DNA of 64,000 bases from Gnetum montanum (taxonomy: Eukaryota > Streptophyta > Gnetopsida > Gnetales > Gnetaceae), in the NCBI GenBank assembly GCA_015680685.1, contig MNCI01004504.1, positions 434,328 to 498,327 on the forward strand, in the 5' to 3' direction. The notes beneath the pieces were generated by a model. The model did no database searches, had not been told where the DNA came from, and was given only the letters and a program-made list of their open reading frames with translations. The translations under genes and the position numbers were made by a program. Positions 11,779 through 24,785 of this stretch are shown in pieces (positions within the stretch are counted from its first letter, which is position 1; each line of letters begins with the position of its first letter).

Positions 11779-14700
11779 TTGACCCCTGAGCAATACAACT
11801 TTAGATGTGTTAAGATCCAAGCAAACTTACCCGTTGATCAAATGGAACTTGATGTGAAAAGAAAGTATGAAGTCATCAACAAGGGAGGTCATGAATTCAT
11901 TCATACCCCCTATGATGTCATCCCACTCACTGAATCCCACCATGAACTCCTATCACAACTCCTCATGGCCAGGAACCAAACCTCACGCCAACCCACCATA
12001 GAATCACAAAATGGAGATGAGGAAGACAATTTCATGGCTCAATCCGAACATGGGGATTCGTACCATACTCTCAGTCCACATACTTATGTGAACCTATTAT
12101 TTCACCCATTCACAGGAGAAACCATGTTTCTTTATACAGTTAAAAGCACTCAAGCACATGTGCCCCAATAGGAAGTGCTCACTCTCATTTCCACTCTCCC
12201 TATGACCAACTCTCAATTCATCATGCCCATCCCCACTATCCCTCCAATTACTACCTTACCCTCCCTCTTACAAGTACAACCCCAAAAACCCCCCTCTCAG
12301 ATTAATGTAGGAGCAACTTTCCCATCCCAAGTAATGGGGATGCCATCTGTGATACCCGCTACCACATCAACACACTTCATCCCACAAATGTAGGTTCATA
12401 CCATACCTTTAGCTCCTCCAATACAATACCAAGTGCAAAACCTTCCTTCGCAACCCATAGTTGGGCAATGGCTCGCCCCTATCGCTCAACAACAACAACA
12501 ACCTACACCTTTCGGTATGCTGCCCTTAGTAGCACCCACTATAAATATTCCACAAGTGCAACCTTCGATCACTTAACTTTCTTCTTTCTCGCCCATTGTA
12601 CAATAATCTAACTTGCATACTACATAACATAACCAACCTGCCACTTTACCTAGTGCCTAAGACTGGGCTAAAGCTAAAACGATGATGCAAGAACTCACTG
12701 ATGAGGTAAAATGCCTCAAAATGGCCAACAATGAAGAGCTTAAAGTATTAGCATTTTACTAAGATGATCCTATTAGCTCTTCGATACCACCATTAACCCT
12801 GCCCAAAGGAGTTTCTTTACCTCAACTAACCAAATACAATGGGGAAGGAGACCTTAACACCCATCTAGTCACATTTAGACTAGAATGTCTACTGCTTCAG
12901 GCTTGGCCCCATGCAATCTTGCATGTGTTCACCATGTCCCTCACTGGCAAAGCATTAGACTGGTACCGAGCCTTGCCTCGTAACTCCATATCCTCTTTGG
13001 AGGATCTCTTACACTAGTTCATTACCAGGTTTAAATACAACTTGAAACCTGAAGCAACCTTAGATAGTCTAATACAGGTAAAACAAGAACTACTTGAACT
13101 TGTACAAAAATTTATCCAAAGATGGAGTGCCGCACTCAACGAACTTCATGAGCCAATCCCAGAAACACATCTTCTTACGATTCTTAAGGGAGTTGTGAAT
13201 GATTTTTTAAAATCAAAGTTGTACTATCTAAATGCGTGCACTCTAAGCCAAGCTTTTGTATAGATTAAAAACATAGAAGAGGTAGCCCAAAATAGTCATG
13301 ACTCTGCTTACTTAGCCTTTAAAAATCAACACACCAAAAAAGACAAAGAAAAGGCTAAAGCAATAGTAGCAGTAGTAGTGGAGACTCAACCTACCAACAT
13401 GGGATAGCAAGGTAGACTGCCTACTGCTCCCGTTAACTATGAGAGAACCACTCCTACACACACACCTGAATCATCTACCATGCAAGCTACTAAAACAGGT
13501 CATGCACGTACGTTTGAGAGGAAAGACCCTTCTCAATACACACCACTCCCCATGAAGCCTTCCTAGTTGTTAGACCAAATTTTGAAGGCTGGGGCCATTA
13601 AACACAAGTAGTTGTCCCTAGCGGCCACCTAGAGACACGACCAATTCTGTGAATTGGTCAAAAACCCAAGCTTAGCAACACCAAATGAGCCTCCTATTCC
13701 AAAAGGCTTTAGACTAGATCGATTTTGCGAGTACCATCAACGGAATGGGCATGGTACTAATTATTGTTTCACCTTCAAATACGACATATAAGATATGATT
13801 GATAGGGGTGAAATAACATTTGACGATGCCAAACCTGTTAAACCGCAGAATCAATCTATGGGTGTATATAAAGATCCCCTCAACACTAAGGAAGCTCCTT
13901 ACGTTATTAACACAATCCATATCAGAAATGAGCAAGGAATGCCCAACAAACCTCTCATGATTCAAGTTCCTCATACAACATCAACACCATCCCCACAATC
14001 TTTGTATCCCACATACAATTCGCCTACACTGTCAAAACCATTTGTTGTTCGTGTATGCCCTGCCAATGCAATTGCAAATGTGCAACTGCCTACCCGGCCC
14101 ATTCCCTTTGTGGTCTGAGTGCCACTTGTGGTTGCAACCATGGAGGTACAACCACCAAACCAACCAACTCCTTTCATAATCAGGGTACCCAAACACCCTA
14201 ATCTTCAACCTCTTATTCCTCAATCGCAAACCAAACTAACCCCATTCGTCATCAGGGTGCCTAAACACCCTGACACACAACCACCTCCAACTATTCAACT
14301 ACAATCCCAACCCACTCCATTTGTAATCTGGGTCCCAAAAAAACCTGATATTCAAACTCTAACGGTTCCCCCACGACCTTCGTGAGAATGCCTCGCCGAC
14401 AGACTTACTAGAGAATGGTTAGAAAAAGAACATTGAGGTCTTGAATTGGGATTGCCAAAACCCACTCCCCTCAATGCTATACCCATGGCTCAGACATTGA
14501 ATGAGCCAAGAACGAGTCATAAAGGAAAATCATCAAACATGTCGGATACATTAAAATCAATAGTTGTAGTAGATCCTATGAAGACTAATCCACATGAAAT
14601 ACAATTGTTGGGTCCCATGGACCAAATCGCTACTAACAAAACTATACCCAATAGTAAAGACTTGGCCACAGCCCTAATGCAGGTCACACAAGTGCTCAAA

Positions 14701-15708
14701 TAGAAGAACACATCTCTAAGCTTGTATGACCTCATGATGACTTCTTAAGTACATCGTGAAGCCTTAGTATGAATGTTAACCTTGATCCCTATCACTGAAG
14801 ACTTACCAGCAAATGGACCCTCAATCCATGCAGTAATGTCTTTGCCTCAAGGGTCATAATCAAAATCATTAGGCTTCCATACAAATGACATCAAGATAGA
14901 TGAAAAAACTAGAGAAGTCACCACCGCACCCATGTTTATAACGATACAAGTAAACCAGTTAAAAATACATAGAGTGCACGTAGATGATGGAGTAGCTACA
15001 AACATAGTACCTTACCCCATCATCGAATAGTTAGGGCTAATGGAGAAAATAAAATCGAGTTCCACCACATGTCTGAAATCATTTAGTGGGTCACACATAG
15101 TAGTCAAAGGAATGCTCACTTTGAATTTCATAGCAGGGGATCGATTCCCCACATCTACAAAGTTCGTGGTCATTGATGAGATGCCTGGTTTTAACTTAAT
15201 ATTGGGATGACCTTGGTTGGCCCAATTAAAATTAGTATCATCCCCCATACATCAAGAGATCAACCTACCTTATGAAGGTGGCGAGATCATCATACACGGG
15301 GATGCGGCTACATCCACCATCTCTTCACACACTGACGTAAACCAAGGCTCATAAGTTAAATTCGAAGAGCCTGAAAATGACCATATTCTAAATGAGCCTA
15401 AACAAGACACAACCATTGAACAACCAAAGTAAGAACATATAACAAATGAAAACCAAAGTGACAACCAACTCATAAACCATGATCCTCCTAAAATAAAAGA
15501 AACTTCACTTGATGCGGAAACCACCCAAACTGTACATACTTCGTCAAATATAGAAACTTCACAAAACATAGGAACATCACAACAAATTGACGTAGAGCCC
15601 ATTCCCCCGGATGTCTCTTGGTCTAAATTACCATTCAATGTAATTAGCAAAGGAGATGCCAAATACAGAATTACACCCATCAGTCCTACCCCTAAAGTTA
15701 AAATATGA
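11779..15708 (+). pseudogene. gag-protease of element B (best preserved gag-pro)
   Basis: Gag and aspartic protease polyprotein. The N-terminal block 11779-11960 has YNFRCVKIQANLP and HEFIHTPYDVIP. A Pro/Thr/Gln-rich linker follows to about 12660. The capsid core spans about 12690-13260: KYNGEGDLNTHLVTF, MSLTGKALDWYRALP, FKYNLKPEATL, KFIQRWSAALNE. The zinc knuckle is C-x2-H-x4-H-x4-C at 13726-13767 (CEYHQRNGHGTNYC), the CHHC form typical of Tat gags. Four degenerate repeats of the type PFVIRVPKHP lie in 14030-14385. The protease follows, with active-site VDDG at 14980-14991 in place of the usual Asp-Thr/Ser-Gly, then NLILG-PWLAQ and HQEINLPYEGGEI. The frame ends at the stop at 15706-15708, just before the minisatellite spacer. 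Internal stops occur, mostly TAG. Confidence 0.85.
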
Positions 15709-16303
15709 AAAATCAAAAAATTACTAAATAGTTGACATTCTCCACACATGTCTGAAATGACGTAAAACTACTACTTGTCCGAAATGACGTTAAACTATCA
15801 TATGTCCGCAATGACATAAAACTAGTCACCATAAAAAATGACTGGTCCGTTGGAAAATTCACTGAAATAGGTCAAATCCATTTTATTTCCTTGCAGCCCG
15901 AAATGGCCTTAAACTAGTGCATGGGGCTCGAAATGGCCTAATAGTAGAACATGTTGCATTTCAAATTTGGTTTGCTTTTTGTTTACAAATTATAATTTCG
16001 TTTACTTTTCATTTATAGTCTTATTCTTGCCAGCATAGTTATGCTTATTTCCAAAGACTCAGACAAGAAAACTCCAAAAAAAAATATTTTATCTTTACAT
16101 CTTTGTTTACAATTGTCATTAAAGTTGAAATAAAACTTAAAACTTAAACAACAAAAAAAAAGGAGATATAAGAAAAACAATAAAAAATGTATAAATGTAT
16201 AAGTTTATAATATTAAACCTTAACAATGTTCATACATTTTCTTTACACAGTCCACAAAATTACAACCCAAAATGATCAAATTTGTTAACAATAATATGTC
16301 AAC
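15709..16303. repeat. Minisatellite spacer between protease and antisense gene (B)
   Basis: From about 15745 to 15945 a roughly 30-bp unit recurs, with core TGTCCGAAATGACGTTAAAC and later CCCGAAATGGCCTTAAACTA. The remainder to 16303 is AT-rich with no coding signal. It occupies the same position as the repeats at 7549, 46351 and 56330. Confidence 0.7.
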
Positions 16304-19300
16304 TTAAACATCACCAGGAGGGGCCTAATCCCCAAGCTCATCCGCATTATCCTATCCCACTCCACTGGGGCCACCATCATCATACTCATTATGACCCTGT
16401 AAAGAAACAACTAATCAGTAAACAAATAAAAAGAGAATTAATTAACTAGAAAATTACAAAAGGTTGCAAGAAAAATACTCACAGACGAAGAAGGCCTTAG
16501 GCTAAATTCTATATGACATAGAATTTCTTCTTCAGGTACAGATGACCAATCCATATCTTCAAGGCCTAAGTCAATGTTGGCTAGTACTTTGCTCTTGTCC
16601 ACTGCCATCCAGGAAGGACGTTGAAGAGGAAATGTACCTATAGATACCTCCTCAGAAGTAGTAGTGATGGTTCTTTTAGGGGATCCGTCCACTTCAGTGC
16701 ATTCCTTGAATCTGTTATAGGAGGATTGTAGACCTAAACCTTCCCTGAAAATTTCTAATCGACGTTGCTCAACGGATGCCTCTTTTAGCCACTTCTTGTA
16801 CTAATATTTGTGGTCCTTTTTGTCTTGGCCCCACTTTCGTACCTTACCCACAAAGGCTTTCCAATCCTGGCATTTTCTATTCAACAAATCAATTTGAGCC
16901 TTGCGTTCAACCAGCTCCTGGGTCACCTTTACCTTTCTATTCAATACATTCTAGTATCTAGCATATGTGATCTCGGAGGTGTGCTAGGTACCATGCCTAG
17001 CCAGCTTAGCAGCTGCAAAATCATAACGAGACTTATAATCATTTCATTCTTCTACTAGCTTGGCATTCTCCTTTTTGGCCATTTGAACTTGAAGCCAGAG
17101 TTGTTCAATCAAGTGCCTACAAGTCCAAAGAGATCTAGCGTTTTGTATCATGCACCCTGCGACTGCATCATAGATCTTCCTTGGAACTTGTCCGATCTCT
17201 GGAGGAAGTTCAGGCAGGCCATCAATATGGGTTGCCTCAGATGGGTCCCATTTAAGCTTCGCCCCTATCAATACAAGAAACATGACTTAGCCAATCCAAC
17301 ATTAAAACAAACAAAAAAATGAAGGAACTCAAAGTGTTTAATGTAAGTACCCAGCTTAAGATTTGCCTCTTGAATATGATCAACCACTTCATTCACTATG
17401 CCCTTAACAAAATCTATTTTATTTGGCATCTTGATCCAAGTGTCAAGTTCATCCGGAGATGATGGACCGGCTATGGTTGTTGTTTCAACAGGTGGTTTTA
17501 ACATAGGTACATTCATTCGAACACTAGAGGCCTCCATGGTTTCAGCACCTAAGTCTTGCAACAAAAAAAATATAAAGTCATAAAAAAAACTAAAAAGAAA
17601 AGAATAAACCAAGAAAACATAGAATGAATCAATAAAACATACAAAACATTCCTTGGTCATGCAGCTTTGGTGAATCACCAAGATGTAAACTCCCCTCAAA
17701 GAAGCTACCCATATTCTCATTCTCACCATCCTGATCGCCAATGAGGTCCTTATCCATGACTTCTTCCATACGTTATTCCATACACTCTTCCATACGTTCC
17801 TTTGTAGAGATGCAAATCTCCTTAATTTTGTCAACACTAGCTTCTTCCTCACCTTGATCAATGGGGATCTCCTTTTCCTCCATAATCAGAGCTAATTCTT
17901 CCCTTCTTCTTTCAGGAGCTACTTCAGATAATATTTATAAGTTCACAATTAATATAACACCAATAAACACAAAAGTAAAATAAAAATAAAATAAAATAAT
18001 AATAAATCATAAAAAACTTACCATGTTCGGACAACTTAAATCTTATACGCTTTACCTGCGGTGGATTAACTTCGGGTGCAGGTTCCCTTAGCTGCTTAGG
18101 TCTCTGAACTTCAGATTTCACCATCTCGATTGTTTCCTTAATGACTCGATTAGCTCTCCTAGCATAGTGAGGCACACTAGCTGGTTCCAACCCTACACTA
18201 TCACATGTATGGTGGGAAGCACTAGCTGTATCTCTGATTGTAACAGAGACTGATTCCCCTACACACTCGGGAGCATCTTGAGACCATGTGACATTGAATA
18301 AGTGTTGTATCCATGGGCAAGACAACTGGGCGCAATCCCTTAACATATGCTCATTACCTATGTGGACTACTAGAAACTTGGCTAGTCTACGAAAGTAACT
18401 CGCAAAGAATGAAAACATAAAATGGGATTGTGCCTCCACATTCACATGTAATCTAATAATCTCCCTATGGAAATCAGAAAGCAAGAACTGTGCCCAGTTG
18501 AAATGCATCCCAGTATCTAGAACTAAACGCATAATACATACAATTTCTACTGTAAAATTTTTTACTTGGGAGAGAGATTTAGGAAATGCACATGCTCTAA
18601 AAAATGGGTACAATTCATTAACTTCTATCACTTTGATGTTACCCTGCATGGGGAAGCCCTTAGAACCTTTCCTTATTCCTAGCCATTCCTCTAATTTCTC
18701 AATTATACAGATCTCTTTAGTTGCTTTGTTTATAGTAATTTTAGCACCATCTGCTGGCACACCAAAGAGATTTAAGAAGAACTATGTGGTCAGATGGAAA
18801 AAAACTTTTACCCCCCAAACTAGTGTGCTAAAATAGGTAACCGCCTTGTTGAATGAATCAATGATGGAAACCATCTCAGTCACGGGAATGCTGGGAGTCA
18901 AAGTAGTAAAAAGATTCATTAGACCCGCATCAGTTAGACAAGTGATGACATGGTTAGATGCCTTGTCACGCAACCATCTTTGAGCATCCTCCATCTCCCC
19001 AAACTTCATGTGTAAAGTACCCTCGGTGCGGCTAGTTATGATGATAGCTCCATCAGGGGTAACGTCTACTGTGAAAAGAGGTATCAAAAGACAAACATAA
19101 GGTATCAAAACATCATCACTTACCACTAGTAAATGGATCAGGCATGTTTTGAGTTGTACTAACATCTTCAGGAAATACTGGACCATTACAAGACCAATCC
19201 ACATGTAGCCATCCCCGAGCCTCACATCACTCAAAGGCCCCAGAGAATTGATGATGGTAATGGATGATATCACCCTTTGTTCGAGCTAATATGGCACCAC

Positions 19301-19966
19301 GAAGAGTGGGGCCCACCATAAGAGCCTCCAAGGTAGTACGTGTCAAGCTAAGTCCATCATTATTTTTGTGTTCTCCATTCGCATCAAATCGGGGGGCCTG
19401 TGAGAAAACAATCATCCTACATAAACAACAAAATAGCATTAAACCAAGAAATGAGGATAAATCAAACAAGCTTACCTATCCACTCGATATACTGTTCCAG
19501 GTGCATTTTGCAACAATGTGTATGCGTGGAAAGCTAGAAAAAGAGTGCTATTTATGTTATAATGGCTACATGAAGGTAAGTACCACACACGAGTTAAGGG
19601 ACGAGTAGATTGAGGCCCTTCAATAGGACCATTCCCAATCTTAAACAGTCCCTCATCTATATCAACCATGAAAACTAGTATCTCATTGGACGAGCCAGGT
19701 AATATGGTCTCAATAACACTTCGTGCTAACTGTTCACTTAAATGAGACCATATCACAACACTGAAACATTGCAGGATAAAGGCTAAGAACTTGCTAGCAC
19801 TTGAACGGAACCATAACGCTTTTGACACGATCGTCATGTCATGTGAAGGAACATTAGGTTGCACAGCACCAAACCATGTGAGCACTCCCATAAGCTCTAT
19901 AACCAACAAGAAGGATTTAAGTTCCCTACGAATAACCAAAAATCTATGGTAAGTACATAAACATAA
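16304..19966 (-). pseudogene. Antisense accessory gene, copy in element B (reference copy, unknown function)
   Basis: Unrecognised protein encoded opposite to element B. Exons on the minus strand: a 19966-19476, b 19416-19124, c 19068-18022, d about 17925-17643, e 17554-17351, f 17264-16483, g 16396-16304. Donors are mostly GTAAG-type (GTAAGC 19475, GTAAGT 19123 and 18021) and acceptors pyrimidine-rich plus AG. The first two introns are only 59 and 55 bp. Exon c has one in-frame stop (18782-18784) in 349 codons and carries PSIPVTEMVSIIDSFNKAV, LNLFGVP and EAQSHFMFSFFASYF. Exon d is acidic. Exon e has the conserved NKIDFVKGIVNEVVDHI. Exon f is Lys/Glu/Gln-rich, probably coiled coil, with four TAG/TGA stops, and ends LGLEDMDWSSVPEEEIL. 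A true first exon was not found. No transposase, plant-mobile-domain or envelope signature was recognised by eye. Confidence 0.75.
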
Positions 19967-21732
19967 CTGAATAAAAAAAAAGACAAACATCAAAACACAT
20001 AAAACATACAGCCTAGTAAGGCCTTAAATTGCCATCCGTCCTAGAGATAAGACGATAAACTGACACCACAACATCCAAAGTACATAGAACACATTACACA
20101 TCCATATAAACGTGTAAATCAACTCATATAAAAAACATACAAAATAAGACCCCACAACCATGATCAAAAGTTAACATTAACACATAGTCTGCATAACACT
20201 TAACTTTTTGTTTAACACTTAGAAAATTTTTGTTACGCACCAGTTCATGTATTTAACACTTAGAAAATTTTTGTTACGCATACCAATTCACATGTTCCAT
20301 ACTTAGAAAATTTTTTATGTATGTATACACTGCCATTTTAGAAGATCAACACTTAGTCAAGATTCAAGCTCGCATGCTGGGCGTATACCTTGAGTGTATA
20401 TGCTGTAATCTTCACACTTAGGCAGATTTTGACTTAGACAAATTTTGATAGTTTGACCCCACACGCTGCCTGACCTACACTTAGAAAATATGACATCCAT
20501 AGAGCCTGCACGTTGTCCATCTAGATCCTACACGTTGACCATACAATGTCTATATGCTGACCATCACCAAAACACATCAAAAATCTACATGCCATAGAAA
20601 AATAAACACCAGTAACAGAGGTATACACTGAAGGTGGATTCAACACAAAATCTATACTAAAATAGACACTATTTCTAACATACACTATAAACATCCTAGG
20701 ACACACATGTTGTCAAGCACATGCTATCCTGGACACATGCTACACACGCACGCGCTACATGTAGATGTTCACATTGTATACATTGAAACAGTAACTAAAA
20801 ATGGTAGGAAAAGCATGAATCAGAGAGCATTAAGGAAGCATACTGGCTCATGGATTTGCCCCATGAATTGATCCTTGGTTGAATAAGATGCTGGAACATC
20901 TCCTCACTTTCCTCTACGAATGTTATGGTTGCCTCCTTTTTCCCTTTTTTTTCGTGCTTGCCCTTGCCCATGTTTCTCTAGATATCGCAAACCTTGTACG
21001 TTGTAGATCTTATACGCTATGGATGCTGGTAAGTAGATCTGAATGTTCACAATCAGATCTATGCAGATCTGGCCTTGCACGTGGTAGATCTGACTTGAAA
21101 TGTTGTGGATTTGGCTTCGTACATTGCCGATCTGGTCTAGGATGTCATGGATCTCACAGATCTGAACACTGCGATTGCAGATCTGAATCTGCATGTTGAA
21201 TACCTAAACGTTACAGTTGCAAATCTAAATCAACTGTGTGTAGCTCCGAGTGTTCAAGGCATTCACGCTACCACTCTGACTCTATTCAGTTCACGTTGGC
21301 TCTGTTTGGCGTACGTTGTCTCTATTTCGTATACACTGTCTCTGTATTGTATACGCTATCCCTGTTTGGTCTACTATTTGGTTTATGCTAATAGAAGCAA
21401 GTGATTTTTGGTTGAAACTGAGTAAAATGATAGCAATGACTTCTCTGTTTTCACTGTTTACCCATTTTATACCCTTCTCGGTAATTTGCATATTTTATTA
21501 TGTAAATTTTCAGTTAATTTTACCACATATTGGAGTTAATTTTAACCACATATTAGCCTTTACGCTAACCCCTGGCATGAAGCGCCCAAGCTCTTAAAAA
21601 CAAAAAAATATAATAATAAAAACAACAAAATAAAAATAATAAAATAAAGTATACAACGTTGCCCCTTATTATGGGTATGCTGAACCCCTTGCTAAGAGCA
21701 AAAAATTAAAAAGTTAGAATTATGTAAGAGTT
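19967..21732. repeat. Repeat-rich spacer between antisense gene and RT of B (left of insertion)
   Basis: It starts with a short piece of the GGCC/TTAA minisatellite (about 20010-20060). Next is a duplicated unit of about 60 bp around AACACTTAGAAAATTTTTG (20215-20320), then CACGTTG/TATGCTG-type repeats (20380-20780), then a cluster of AGATCT motifs (about 21003-21190). A minus-strand TATAAAA lies at 21465-21471. A minus-strand frame of 96 codons (20904-21194) covers the AGATCT cluster and reads as Ile heptads (see findings). The end (21590-21732) is A-rich and resembles 28430-28560 beyond the insertion. Confidence 0.55.
21728..21732. other. Target-site duplication GAGTT (left)
   Basis: GAGTT directly precedes the LTR start TGATGAG. 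The identical 5-mer follows the other LTR at 28369-28373. Confidence 0.9.
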
Positions 21733-22674
21733 TGATGAGACGTGATTTTCATAGGCTGCAATATCGCATACGTGATATCGTGTCCACCGCGATATCGCAT
21801 CCCCCACGATATTGCGTACGCGATATCGCGTCTTCCCTATGATATCGCATATGTGATATCGTAATCCACTGCCATATCTATAAATAAGAGGTGGCTTTCC
21901 TAGTTTTAAGCATCCTAGTTTTAGAGTAGTGAAGCTCTGGCAATTTGACCCCTCCAGAGTTAGATATTTTTCCCGTGTCTGCCCGCAGTGTGGTGAATGT
22001 AATTATACCGTGTCTTTATTCGAGTGTGTCGTACTTGGACACGCATATGATTGGAAATAAAGATCGAGATTACTTCATCATTGCAGCATTCACTTTGTTA
22101 TTTATTTATTTTTCATTTATTTAATGTTATTTACTGTTTTCTCTCTCTCACCCTTAAACTCCTAGAATGCGGAATGAGTACGACTTGATTATGAGCATTT
22201 AAGTGTGACTACTTGGTAGCCCAGTGGTGTAGCTAGGATCTACGCTTGGTAACCTAGTGGTATACTTGGGATCTGTGCTTGGTAATCCCAATGGCATACC
22301 TAGGATCTACACTTGGTTGTCCTAGTGGTAGTCGTGCACGAAGTCCAAGATGTGTACGGTTGATCAAGGAATCGATTGCTCGTCGCACTTAGGCTAGATT
22401 AGATTTTCTTATCCTTTTCCTCCTAGTTTAGTTTAGTTAATATTATTTTCCACTGCCTTCAAGAGTAGCATAGATTAGGAAACACATCATACACCTCATC
22501 TAGACTAAACCATACGTGACATATGCAACACTAGTCTAGGTGGGAAGACAATGAACTGCGACCTAAGGCTAACTATCTAGGTCTCACAACTAGTCCATCT
22601 GCGGAGTTCGACCGGATCATGCATGCAACACTCGTTTCATATGGTTGAGTGTAGGGGTACCTTGCCACTCATCA
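21733..22674 (+). repeat. 5' LTR of the Athila-like element
   Basis: 942 bp, TG...CA ends, closely matched by 27441-28368 with scattered substitutions. The first 130 bp hold an array of GATATCGCG/CGCGATATC palindromes. A TATA box follows, then repeats around TTGGTAACCCAGTGG..TAGGATCTA (about 22210-22330). Confidence 0.93.
21879..21886 (+). promoter_or_regulatory. TATA box of Athila-like 5' LTR
   Basis: TATAAATA just downstream of the GATATC array, repeated at 27573-27580 in the 3' LTR. The GATATC array therefore lies directly upstream of the core promoter. Confidence 0.7.
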
Positions 22675-22675
22675 T

Positions 22676-22693
22676 TGGCACCGTTGCTGGGGA
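22676..22693 (+). other. Primer-binding site, tRNA-Asp type
   Basis: TGGCACCGTTGCTGGGGA begins one base after the LTR. It differs at two positions from TGGCGCCGTTGCCGGGGA, the complement of the plant tRNA-Asp 3' end used by Athila elements. Confidence 0.85.
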
Positions 22694-22805
22694 TGGTGCT
22701 AGTTATCTAGATTAGTTATATCATATAAAGTCGTTGTAAAGGACTTAACGATATATCTCTTAAAAAGAAGAAGTTATAAAAAATCACATAAATTCACACA
22801 CAACA

Positions 22806-24785
22806 ATGCCTCTCCTACAAGATGATAATAACGCCACACTTAGTAAGGAAGTTCATTGGAGAACCAATGAGCTATATGACAATGAAGATTGGAGTATACA
22901 ACCTGAAGTGGGAGTTTCTTATAAAAATGAAAAAATGCAACGTCATCCTAACATACGAAGACATAACTTACCTGATGACAATGAACCCCCACTGGCCACT
23001 ACAAGCTTCACACAAATACAAGAGGTTGTTCGAATCTCACGTAGGCATCGTGAAGGGAGCCTTCTACCCAGGCTCGATTTAAATAACTTTTTCAAATTTT
23101 CAGGAGGCTATGACTTGGATCCACATCAACATTTATTAGCCTTCTACGATGCCTGCACATGGAATAACATTGATAACAGTTGGCAAAAAATGAAGCTCTT
23201 TCCTATGACACTCGTTGACCAAGCTAAAGTATGGTATAGATTGTTAAAACCAAATTCAATACAATGCTGGTCAACAATGGTAGAGGTGTTTAACAAAAAA
23301 TATCAAACCTACACAAGAGTGTCAGCCTTGAGGAAACAAATCCAAGGATGGAAACAAGAAAAACATGAACCCTTGGACATGGCCTTAGAAAGATATTATG
23401 CACTATTAAACAACTGTCCAGGCCATGGGTTTTTCAAGGAAAGGCTAATGTACCATATTGTTGATGGGCTACATAATGAAACCAGAGAGACCTTAGGAAT
23501 GTATGCCCAAGGTCAACTATACAACCTACAAACCCATCAAATCCAAGAGCTTATTAAGCAGGTAGCAAAAGAAGAAGGAGAATTAGCTACATGGGAGAGT
23601 GTTGAAAAACATAAATGGGACCAAAATCTCAACTTAACAAAGGTCCATGATCATAACAAGGAGAGATCAAGAAATCTCAAGGTAAAAACATCATCTTTGC
23701 CAATATAACAATCATTAGAAGAAGCCGAGGCAAAGATCAATAAGATGTTGGAATGGATGAATCAAAAGTGTGGAGAATATGTTAACACCATTGGAGATAG
23801 AGTTTTGACAACCCAAGAAGTAGGAAAAAATAGTAGACATTTGGAAAAAAAGACTAAAGGGAATAAGTGCTCAATTGCTAATCATATGTATGAATGCAAA
23901 ATATGCCTGTATGATCACCCCAAGGGTCAATGCCCAATATTGTTACATCTACATGAGAATTGGGGAAATACGCTACATCTAGAGTTCGTACAAAGATACT
24001 GTGTTAGATCACAGTGGCAACAATCCTAGTCATGGGGGAGACCACCCTCAGACTGGAGGCACCCTTTACATTTTCTGAATTCAAACGCTTATCACGTTCA
24101 ACATCCTGTTTCTCCATTCGGGTTACCATACTCTATCTCACCACAATACTATTCTCCAAAATACTATCAACCCATGCCTCCAACACAACCACCACCTTGT
24201 GCACCTTATACTCCTCCTAACTTTCAACATTCTTATCCTTTCCCTCCTTCCACAATGCCACCAACTATTCCTAAGGTGTTTGTACCACCGCAACCCACGA
24301 ACAACACTTGTGCTACTGCTTCTAACAACAATGAAAAGCCTCTTCAACATCAAAGGCTTCCTTTCTTTAAACACGACCATAGGAAGGGACAACTTAATTC
24401 TGAGGCCACTGCACCTTCCAACTCAACACAAGTCCAACAATGTGGTGCACCATTACCTTTGAACCCAACACCTCATGTAACTTCATTAGGGCCACCAACT
24501 TACACTCCAACAACTATACGGCCCACTGAAGACAACCATGGGAGGCATCAGCCTAATCCTTGCATACCATCTAACGGTCCTAAACATCATAGTGGGTCAA
24601 CTTATTATCTAGGAACTACATCGTATGAAGTGCCCCACTATGTTTATTATAAAGTGTGTGAAATCCAAGGTGATAAGTATGGACCAGTTTCAATATTTCC
24701 AATATGCAAGGATCCTCATTTCCCATTTATTAATCCTTGCCATACTCAATTGTTTAGTTATGGGGCACACCCCCCTTTTCAATGA
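22806..24785 (+). pseudogene. gag of Athila-like element (659 codons, two internal stops)
   Basis: Capsid/nucleocapsid protein. One frame runs from the ATG at 22806 to the TGA at 24783-24785, broken only by TAA (23706-23708) and TAG (24027-24029). The N-terminal third is acidic and polar. The gag core lies at roughly residues 90-260: FFKFSGGYDLDPHQHLLAFY, KLFPMTLVDQAKVWYRLL, LDMALERYYALLNNCPGHGF. A coiled-coil-like segment with EEAEAKINKMLEWMNQK follows. The knuckle-like CKICLYDHPKGQC (C-x2-C-x3-H-x4-C) is near 23895-23935. The C-terminal about 220 residues are very rich in Pro, Gln, Asn and Thr (MPPTQPPPCAPYTPP). The start follows a 112-bp leader after the primer-binding site. With just two stops, this is the least decayed gag in the window. 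Confidence 0.85.

Noticed and set aside
15270-15749. 159-codon minus-strand frame, Ser/Val/Phe-rich with apparent membrane character
   Set aside because: Antisense shadow of the C-terminal protease region of B. The plus strand carries conserved HQEINLPYEGGEI, and there is no matching minus-strand frame in A, C or D.
17268-17861. 197-codon continuous minus-strand frame taken as one protein
   Set aside because: It reads through an intron (Phe-rich middle part) and changes frame relative to exon d. Copies A, C and D support separate exons d and e.
20879-21199. 106-codon plus-strand frame rich in CRSGL-like units
   Set aside because: Produced by the AGATCT repeat; open on both strands. No homologue elsewhere in the window.
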